Source: Conchocele bisecta
Taxonomy: Eukaryota; Mollusca; Bivalvia; Lucinida; Thyasiridae
Assembly: GCA_029237695.1 (NCBI GenBank)
Contig: CM055274.1
Location: 67,577,484-67,641,483, forward strand
Reading direction: 5' to 3'
Length of the DNA stretch: 64,000 nucleotides
This document shows positions 56,448-64,000 of this stretch, in pieces (within the stretch, counting starts at the first letter, position 1; every line of letters begins with the position of its first letter). Under the pieces are notes generated by a model. That model was not told where the DNA came from. It saw only the letters and a list, made by a program, of their open reading frames with translations, and ran no database searches. A program made the translations under genes and the position numbers.

Positions 56448-56993
56448 CGTCCCAGAAACTTGCCGCTGATTGGCTAAATTGCTAAAATGATTCAAACAGA
56501 TTGGCGGCTTTGTAAACAAAGCCTGATTTTATGAGTGTTGCCCAATTCATTTGGAAAAATGTCTTTTCCAAGGGCTAATATTAAGCGTTTTAATGACTCC
56601 CAAGGTACTATATATATGCAAACCGTGCTCGATAGCCGGTGTTTTATAAAACTACCTGCGTCAAATAAAATAGCTTATGTCGTCAGTTTTCGTGGCTCAC
56701 TGGAAATTGTTCACGTCCCGCTGGCGTTACAATTTGGCATTTATCTAATTATGTACATGATTATGTAGTGTATAACGCTATTTATAAGATACATACAATA
56801 TGTGAACTATTAGTTCATCCTGTATATTCAAGAACAAATGTAAACATGACCACATATTTTGCAACAATTCTTAATGTTTTTAGTAGAATGTATTGTTCTG
56901 TAGACTGTTGATGATAAAATCTCTTACAATAGTATCATAATATGCTACAGTTTGTAGATTGTTATTATCTTGTTATTGGTGTAAATCTCGCCT
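56448..56993. other. Spacer, nothing recognised
   Basis: Contains one 77-codon frame (56535-56768) without recognisable domains. AT-rich. Confidence 0.4.
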
Positions 56994-57092
56994 GTAGTGT
57001 GGGTCCCGGGTCGTTACCCCCCGATTACCCGTTCGCCCCGCGGGTCGATTCGCCCCGGTGACTGGTTCGCCTCGGGTCGTTTCGCCCCGCTC

Positions 57093-57434
57093 ATTCTGGA
57101 AGTCGGCATGACGTATCACTAGTCACGTGACCTGATATGTTTGGGGGTAAGTCGATACATTTTGCTCTAATATTATATACATCATTTTTATGCCAGAATA
57201 TTTCACATAATTTTAGAACTACGAAAATACTAAATGGTGATAAGAATGACCATTTAACATTATAAATCTGTATTTAAATTTGATTTAGCGATTGGAATTT
57301 AGTTGTTTGAAGCATTAAAAAATGATTAAATTATATAGGAAACGGGTCAGATAATTTCCCCCCTGCGCTCCTCGACAGGGGAGATAATAATAGCCTGCAG
57401 GTATTCGAAATGGACGATGTCCGACTTCCAGAAT
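57093..57434. mobile_element. ATTCTGGAAGTCGG-ended MITE, copy 1
   Basis: 342 bp with ends ATTCTGGAAGTCGG and CCGACTTCCAGAAT. The interior has TCACTAGTCACGTGACC, TATGTTTGGGGGTAAGTC and GCGCTCCTCGACAGGGGAG. An inverted copy lies at 60146. Confidence 0.8.
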
Positions 57435-57807
57435 AATCTAAGTAGAGGGAGCGATATGTGATGTAGAGGGAGCGATATGTGATACACATTTCTTTTGTGA
57501 TCAGGAACAACTTATTATAATAACTGTTTGCATATATATATATAGTGAATGCCTTTACTGAATTGTCTGATTTTCGTAAGGTGGTGTCAGTCTTCCCGAA
57601 AAACATTTCAAACCACTGGCCCTCCGGCTCCGGGCCAGTCAACTTCCCAAAGTTACTGGCCCGAACAAAATTTTACTGGCCCGAAAAATTATGCGGTACT
57701 ATGTATAAATATAATATTATCATAAAAGTATATATATATATGATAGCTTGTATAGTAGTTGTATAATAAGAATACAAACAAGTCGATATAATGTTGTTTT
57801 AATGATT

Positions 57808-57944
57808 GGTCTTAAGATATCTATGTTTTATAAACTAGATCTTCCGACATCTCCATCTGGTCATCATCTCTGGATTGGTCTCAAGATATCAATGTTTTAT
57901 AAACTAGATCTTCTGACATCTCCATCTCGCCATCATCTCTGTCT
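57808..57944. repeat. Two-copy ~68-bp tandem duplication
   Basis: AAGATATCTATGTTTTATAA, ACTAGATCTTCCGACATCTC and CATCTGGTCATCATCTCTG occur twice in direct order. Both strands remain partly open across it (the minus strand is acidic, EMEMSEDLVYKT), but no protein family is recognised. Confidence 0.85.
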
Positions 57945-58063
57945 TGGTCATCATCGCTCTCATCACGGTCACTCAATACCTACCAGGGCTTCTAAAATTT
58001 CAGAATGTCCAATCGGTCACGACGTAATTGTCGGCCCGAAGGAGCCGGTACGATTAGTGCCCC

Positions 58064-58074
58064 CCCCCCCCCCC

Positions 58075-58118
<44 letters not shown>
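58064..58118. repeat. Poly-C tract
   Basis: More than 50 bases of almost pure C with a single T near the start. Length is unreliable in sequencing, and the proline or glycine frames across it are artefacts. Confidence 0.9.
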
Positions 58119-59223
58119 ACACCCATGTTTTGTTGACTCACCCTCTTCAGAAACTGAAAATAAGTAGTTTTTATGACGCGTGGTAAAAACTTATATGGCG
58201 TATACAAGGGGTGTTGATCCGGACAAGTCCTATATATTTGTCATCTATTATCGCATGTCAACCAAATTTGGATATCTTGTAGCCTGGCCAAGTGTCTCCC
58301 ATTAGGCGAAGACAAAGTATGAAAATAATGTTTATGGCTCGTGTTGCAGTTGCTAATGTAACGTCATGTTTTGGATTGCGGCTCAAGTAACGTAATTTCG
58401 TATGAATAATTTTCAAATAAGTCAGAGTGAGGCGTTTCCCTGTTATTTGCTGCTGTCTGAAATAATTTTGGGGAATAATAGCGACATCATTTAACATTTC
58501 GTATGCGACGACATATTTTAAAGTAGGCAGTAGGCCGCTTATAACATTAAAAATTGTGACAAAACACGATACCGGGCAGATTTGGTAGCGTGATACCTTA
58601 TAATTGTCGCCGTGTGTCTTTCTTGAGGATCGCATTACCATCGCCTGATATACATTATTATGCAATATGCAGTCAAGTGATAAACTGATTATTTGATGCT
58701 ACTCAAGCACTTTCGAGTACAAAAGCAAGTTTATGACCATCACATTTCCAATTAATATGTTGATGCATTTATTTTAAATTCAATACAAACACCGGACATT
58801 TATGTCATTATATAGATGCGTGTCTACCTCCATTTATGATAAAATGAGTGGCATTAAATGGCATATCATTCGCTAAGTACTGGATAGAATTGTTCAAAAG
58901 TCTCAATTTACCAAGATAATAGATGGTAATATCGTTGACATACACTAGGTTGTTCATATTTAAGATTATTTAGGAATCGAAGTGCAGTGTACGCGAAGGC
59001 TTCGCTGATATGTAGCCAGTTGAATTATGTGTTCACCATTTTGAATTCATAAGGACAACCGACGAAAAAGAGTAAAAATGTCAAAGAACGACAGTTAGGC
59101 GACAATGTACAGCGCCTGAAGCATTTGTAAGTAATTTATGCTGCGAGGAACTCGTGCAAGTATACTTGCTATAATATTTTGTCATGACACCATGGCCATA
59201 GCGTCAAACATATTCACGTTCAA

Positions 59224-59260
59224 TGACGTCACAAGTACGTGACGTCAAGTTATGACGTCA
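59224..59260. promoter_or_regulatory. Three perfect CRE palindromes
   Basis: TGACGTCA occurs at 59224-59231, 59240-59247 and 59253-59260. This is the consensus site for CREB/ATF-type bZIP factors. A short open frame starts about 115 bp downstream (59375), without recognised function. Regulatory activity is inferred only from the motif density. Confidence 0.4.
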
Positions 59261-60145
59261 TAATATGTGTACCGAGGTACAAGGTATCGCGTCTCATATT
59301 AGTGAAAGTTTCAGTAAGTTATCATTTTCCGTTTTCTGTTCACACTTAATGTTAACTGACACCAGTAAACGTAGATGGGAGGGCAAACTGTGAAATTTTA
59401 CGGCGACGCTAGAGAATTTGAAACGTCGTTTACCGTTTTTCATACCGTTGTCATTAAGCCCGGTTTTCGTATGGCGCGGCCCATATCTTTTATGGTCAAT
59501 GTACTATATTTATCGAATTTTGTAATGGAAAAGTCGTGTTTGAAACATTTAATACACACAGGCTCTTCGATGCGATGTCATAAATCGGCTATTACATCAA
59601 TTGAACACACAAAATAAAATAGATTTAGTTTTAAAATGGTAATGTTTTACCATAATTCTGGTGTATCAGCATACATGTACACAAACAATTATTAACTGTT
59701 AGGGAAGCAAGATAATTGTATTTTTGTCAAGTGAATAACGAATCGACTAGCCACAACTATAAAGAGGTAAATGGAACAGCCGTTACCTGGCAATTGCCAG
59801 CTGATCAGGTTAATGACCGGACAATGTTTTATTTTGGGAGTCTGAATTGACTGGTAATGTGTGCAGTGCTTTTCTTATTTGTGGCTGTGACGATGATAAG
59901 ACTGGTTGCCGGTCGTATGCTCCACACGTTACACAAGAACATGTTGAATATGAGGAACGTGCTACTGGGGACCAGTTTACGATGCTTCCTGATAGAAAAT
60001 AATAAACAAGACGAATTTGGGTTTCGCATATTCTGAATTATGCTGAAAATTTCTACTGGTCCGCCGGGCCTGCCAGCTTCTGAATTTTACTGGCCTCGGG
60101 CATCGGACCAGCGGCTAAATTCGAAGACTGTGGTGTAATTATGAA

Positions 60146-60443
60146 ATTCTGGAAGTCGGACTTCGTCCATTTCGCGCACCTGCAGGCTATAATTATCTCC
60201 CCTGTCGAGGAGCGCAGGGGGAAATCTGACAACTAAATTCCAATCGCTAAATCAAATTTAAATGCAGATTTATAATGTTAACTGGTCATTAAAAAATATT
60301 CTTTTCACCATTTAATATATTCGTAGTTCTAAATGTGATATATTCTGGCATAAAAATTATGTATTTTAGAGCAAAATGTATTGACTTACCCCCAAACATA
60401 TCAGGTCACGTGACTAGTGATACGTCACGCCGACTTCCAGAAT
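60146..60443. mobile_element. ATTCTGGAAGTCGG-ended MITE, copy 2 (inverted)
   Basis: 298 bp, inverted relative to 57093-57434 and sharing ACCCCCAAACATATCAGG, GTCACGTGACTAGTGATACG and CCCTGTCGAGGAGCGCAGGG. It lacks about 40 bp present in copy 1. Confidence 0.8.
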
Positions 60444-60918
60444 AAGATAATTGGCCAGGTGTGCCTATTTTTCAGGAAAGAAAATTAATACAACTATGTT
60501 TGACAATAATTTTATCGCCACGGGTAAAATTAAACGTATGTTATTATCTGTGAATCATCTTTAATCCTAATTGCAATTTGTATTAAAATAGGTATTGTGG
60601 TATATTAACATTATAGTTTTATAGTCATGTATCAAATAATTGCAGATTATCCTTTTATAAACTTTCATAATGGTCAAACATTTTAACTAATTTAACTAAC
60701 ATGTCTTACATTTAACCCTACAATTGGCACCATATTCAATACTCAGTAAAATCGGGGCGAACATACCCATATCATCTGCTATTTTAACCATATCAGATGC
60801 AACGTTAACATCGGGGCGAAACGACCCACCTCAACCCATATTCATAACCAGATCCAACGCAAGTTTAAAATCGGGGCGAACCGACCCGGTGCGAAACGAC
60901 CTGGGACCGTAGTGTGCA

Positions 60919-61465
60919 CCATAATGAATATGGTAAAATATAATGTACCACAAAAATGTGATTTGAAAGCATGTTGCATTATGATTATGGATGACGGAGG
61001 TTTCGCTACCCTGCACTTTCTTGGGACGCAGGTTATAAATAGCACTGTAATTTAATTCAATAAATGTAATTATGGGGTATTTCCGACACACGAGTAACAC
61101 GTGGCTGTGACTGGAGAAATGGGCTCTGTGCTATGTGACCTGTGTAGCCGTAGAACAGCATGCGCAGCCGTGTATTCAGTTGCAGCCACATATAATCTTC
61201 CCGAGATCCCGGAAATAATTTCTTCATGTATAGGTAGGTGGTTACGGTGTTGTAGAGCCGCCACATGCCACCTCGTACATGTAGAATGTAACTAGTATGA
61301 CACAAATACTCGAGATTCCATTTTGAATAAATATACTACAAACCGACTCGATATATGACCTTGTTTCAGGACGTAGAATCCCATTCAGTTGTTGAATTTT
61401 CACATCAAACTGTCTGAATTAAGAAAAAAACATTGGAACTTATTACACTTGCAAATTATCTGCAC
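60919..61465. other. Spacer, nothing recognised
   Basis: Several overlapping short frames on both strands between 60831 and 61305, none with a recognisable domain. Confidence 0.4.
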
Positions 61466-61849
61466 GGGTTTCGCTGTGAGAGAAAACCGGTAATCAACTC
61501 CTTACAAATAATACACTGTGAAGAGAACACATGTAATTTGCGCCTGTTTTCTTGGAAACCACGCACTACCATGCAAAATGTTTAATTTTTATTACATTAA
61601 AAATAAAGTTATTTGGAAAGGGTCTCGACTAATCTAGAATGTTAATGTGATTGAACACATTCCAAACATGCACTCAAATATATCTGGCTCATAGAAACAG
61701 CTGCGTAATTTGGATTTCAAAAAGTTTACACGACGTCAAATTTGACGTCACACCAACGTAATGTCAAAACGCGGGAAACGTCATTGCATAACTATTCATG
61801 CGCACATCACAATTCATTGATTATACAAATGTACATGTAATCTCAAAAA

Positions 61850-62011
61850 TAGGATATCCATTGTACATGTTTGAATAGCGGAAATACTACACTTGTGTCC
61901 ATCGGCGTCCGTGCAAGCAACTCGTTCGCTACGCTCACTCGTTGCATACGCGGAAGCCGATGCCTACTTGTGTATTATTTCCCGCTATTCAAAATGTACG
62001 ATGGAATATCC
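61850..62011. repeat. Outer palindrome, right copy
   Basis: GGATATCCATTGTACATG to GTACGATGGAATATCC, with core CTCGTTCGCTACGCTCACTC. Related to 53328-53488 base for base over most of its length. Confidence 0.85.
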
Positions 62012-62695
62012 TCTATATATTTTTTGTTACCATGTATATAAAAATAATTTCAGTGCTGACAATATTTTTGCTCCTACATGCATACTGAATGGCCATGAAA
62101 CACAACCCAATCAATAAATATATTACGATAGTCAATTAGTGTTTCACATTCAGAAATGTATGTGTCCCGTGCCAAAAAGAAATGAAGCGCACATAGTTTA
62201 AATCAATGCCAGTCAATTAGCAAATCAGCACAGTTCTCAAAAGTTAATTGCCATTATCACTAGTGCCACAATCAACTCACTTAGTAATTGTGTGTCAATC
62301 AATATTTTCAAATGTTGTAATTAACGATCGAGGATCAGTTGTACTCGTAACATAATCTACAACAATGCATAGAAACAACGATGCATTTAATGCTTAAATA
62401 TATTAATGCTTTCTCTGTAGAACTTGAAGCCTTAGATCTCTTAGTGGAATTAATAGACACCCCCTAATATAAGTAATGTTTTCACATGTACATGTATGTT
62501 ACATTCAGTATATATACTAAAATATCAGTTGGCTTAAATTGCAGTGTATGGTATACTATAATGCTGACTGTAATGCAACTGTGAATACATTATTGAGTGC
62601 GATGTTAGACTACTGACGGGCTGATATGCTTCAAGTGTACACATTTATTCATAATATTGACGATACTGCGGGGAATCTTTAGTAGTATATAGGGA
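62012..62695. other. Spacer, nothing recognised
   Basis: AT-rich DNA. No repeat family, gene or RNA feature was seen. Confidence 0.4.
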
Positions 62696-62829
62696 GTCAG
62701 TTCGTTACCGCGAAGTGTGGGGGAATAATTGAAAGCAGTGGGTAGCCCCATAGGTACCAAAAATAGTAAAATTTCCTGTTAATTTAAAGCGAAATAAATA
62801 CAACCCACAGTAAAAATAAAATGTCATAC
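62696..62829 (+). repeat. Direct repeat, copy 1
   Basis: GTCAGTTCGTTACCGCGAAG to AATAAAATGTCATA. Matches 63396-63525. Confidence 0.85.
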
Positions 62830-63395
62830 TATAGTATAAGAGAATGGCGGTTCTGGACCACTTTTTATATTCCCTTATATAGAGTGCGTGAGCCCTTGTT
62901 ATTCATTAGGTATATAAATATCTGGAATCGTGTCATCGTTATAAGCGGTCTATGGTGTTTAGTATTTTCATAACCAGTTTATAACGTACACCTACAGGGT
63001 CCTTATTTTAACCTAGGTGGGTACGCATGGATTAAATAATAGTTAACAATTGGGGACCTAGATGGGTGGGTACGCATGTGTTTGGCTCAGGTAGTCGAAA
63101 CCTTCATCCATTTGGGGGACCAGTGTTATGTAGTTGAATTAATTGTAATTTGGGGATGGATTTTAGCCTCCAGTTGCATGTCAAGGCAAATAGCGGTTCT
63201 GGCTCAAATCAAAAGTAGTTGAAAACCTCATCCAAATTGCCACCAGTGTTATGTAGTTGAATTAATTTTGTAGAAAATTAGATCCGTTTTGGGGCTCAGG
63301 TTAAAGCCGGTTCTGGCTCAAATCGAAAATAACCCTGACCAATGACTTTAGTTTGGTTTAATTTAAGGCTACTTTTTTTAATGCTCTCTAAACGT
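62830..63395. other. Spacer with a two-copy segment
   Basis: Two related ~54-bp segments at 63091-63144 and 63215-63268 share CCAGTGTTATGTAGTTGAAT and AACC(T)TCATCCA. Otherwise unrecognised. Confidence 0.5.
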
Positions 63396-63525
63396 GTCAG
63401 TTCGTTACCGCGAAGTGTGGGGGAAGAATGAAAGCAGTGGGGTAACCCCATAGGTACCTTTCCTGTGTTAATTTAAAGCGAAATAAATACAACCCACATA
63501 AAAAAATAAAAAATAAAATGTCATA
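63396..63525 (+). repeat. Direct repeat, copy 2
   Basis: Second copy of 62696-62829, with small indels (GGGGAAGAATGAAAGC). The spacing of about 700 bp and the absence of TG...CA ends argue against LTRs. Confidence 0.85.
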
Positions 63526-64000
63526 AAATGTGTCCCCGATTTGCAGCGGTTTCGGCTACCCAACGAAATAGTATACGCGGGAGGTCTCCCATATAGGAAT
63601 GGCCGCTCTGTAGAATTTATATCGAAAACGGAGCGAGAATAGGGGGAGGGAGAGGGCTTTGGGTAGCGTACGAACTGTGCCCTATTTTATACTGTGGGAA
63701 TTTTTTAATACACCCTATTGAACACGAGAAAACTAGCAGAAAGCCCCCTAGCCCCGACAAAATATGTGTTTTCTATACTGTAGTATGAGGTGTAGTATGA
63801 GGTGTTTTAATAAAATAAATAAAAATGAAAAAACACCCTATTGAACATAAGCCATACAGGTATTTATATAAAACAATAAATTTCCACGATTAGAAAAATG
63901 ACAGATATTCGAAAAAAAGTTACGAGAGCACCTCGCCCTAAGTTAACTCGCACAAGGATTAGCGATAAAAGGGGTGTAAATCCATCTAAAAGTTCTTCCC
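63526..64000. other. Right window edge, nothing recognised
   Basis: AT-rich with a GGGGGAGGGAGAGGGC purine tract near 63640 and a short GTAGTATGAGGTGT duplication near 63780. No supported gene. Confidence 0.4.

Larger units (their letters stand above)
57435..60145. other. Interior of nested MITEs; mostly unrecognised
   Basis: Near 57585-57690 and 60050-60137, inverted runs of ACTGGCCCG-type sequence (CACTGGCCCTCCGG, CGGACCAGCGGC) with an AGTCTTC outer motif suggest a further TIR pair. Between them lie a 70-bp tandem duplication, a poly-C tract and AT-rich DNA. An 80-codon frame at 59375-59617 follows three CRE palindromes but has no recognised domain. Confidence 0.45.
56994..60918. mobile_element. 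Outer inverted pair with GGTCGTTTCGCCCCG ends
   Basis: Left 56994-57090 has GGGTCCCGGGTCGTTACC and repeated TTCGCCCCG. Right about 60815-60918 has inverted TCGGGGCGAA repeats and ends CGACCTGGGACCGTAGTG. The ends mirror each other, so a 3.9-kb TIR element, or a smaller one expanded by nested insertions, is likely. No clear duplication was identified. Confidence 0.55.
53328..62011. mobile_element. 8.7-kb long-inverted-repeat structure
   Basis: The left arm 53328-53862 and the right arm 61466-62011 are inverted copies over about 540 bp, perhaps 75-85% alike by eye. Shared landmarks include TCAATGAATTGTGATGTG, GTAAACTTTTTGAAAT, CAATCACATTAACATTCTAG, AAACATTTTGCATG and AAGAAAACAGGCGC. Each arm starts with the same ~160-bp palindrome at its outer edge. 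The interior holds a LINE relic and several MITEs. It could be one large fold-back transposon, or two independent inverted insertions of a ~540-bp element. Confidence 0.65.

Noticed and set aside
57748..58207. Proline-rich and glycine-rich frames
   Set aside because: Created by the poly-C tract; the flanking tandem duplication gives no known family.
62696..63525. LTR pair of a small retrotransposon
   Set aside because: No TG...CA ends, no primer site or polypurine tract, and no target duplication seen.
1..64000. tRNA, rRNA or snRNA genes
   Set aside because: No cloverleaf with A/B boxes or rRNA-like sequence was recognised; a tRNAscan or Infernal run would be needed to exclude weak ones.

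Overview
The window looks like accessory, repeat-dominated chromosomal DNA from a marine bivalve mollusc; the species is not determined. Grounds: AT-rich sequence with no operons or compact genes; Ty3/gypsy, DIRS and LINE relics; many small inverted-repeat elements; and long arrays of ~150-200 bp repeats followed by ACGG-type microsatellites and short hairpins, the layout described for bivalve 'pearl'-type elements. No complete host gene is recognised. The only possible host coding piece is one weak terminal-exon candidate (49578-49713). All calls were made by eye from the sequence, without database searches.

Region 1-30137 is one continuous macro-array. It holds six tandem-repeat families, here called P1-P5 and SatA, each usually followed by a microsatellite and a hairpin. 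Three insertions interrupt it: a SINE-like element (7102-7574), a Tigger/pogo-like TA-flanked MITE (7900-8940), and a 6.8-kb DIRS-type tyrosine-recombinase retrotransposon on the minus strand (14819-21657). The DIRS element keeps its inverted terminal repeats, its internal complementary region and the recombination junction, but its gag and RT/RNase H are broken. SatA forms a ~769-bp higher-order repeat at 21658-29915.

Region 30138-37489 is mostly unrecognised AT-rich DNA carrying MITEs, including a three-copy family (called M here) and two short tandem arrays. Region 37490-48226 is a Ty3/gypsy LTR retrotransposon inserted into the third M copy, with a 4-bp target duplication. Its order is 5' LTR, an ORF resembling an SGNH/GDSL hydrolase (with all four signature residues), gag with a CCHC knuckle, a ~4-kb block of satellite elements, protease remnant, RT, RNase H, integrase, polyprotein tail broken by a MITE, 3' LTR. 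RT and gag carry internal deletions, so it is a relic.

Region 48227-64000 has no recognised host gene. It contains a 531-bp snap-back palindrome with a 9-bp duplication, several MITEs, a degenerate minisatellite, and an 8.7-kb long inverted repeat (53328-62011). Both ends of that inverted repeat carry the same ~160-bp palindrome, and it encloses a LINE reverse-transcriptase fragment, nested inverted MITE pairs, a run of three perfect CRE palindromes and a long poly-C tract.
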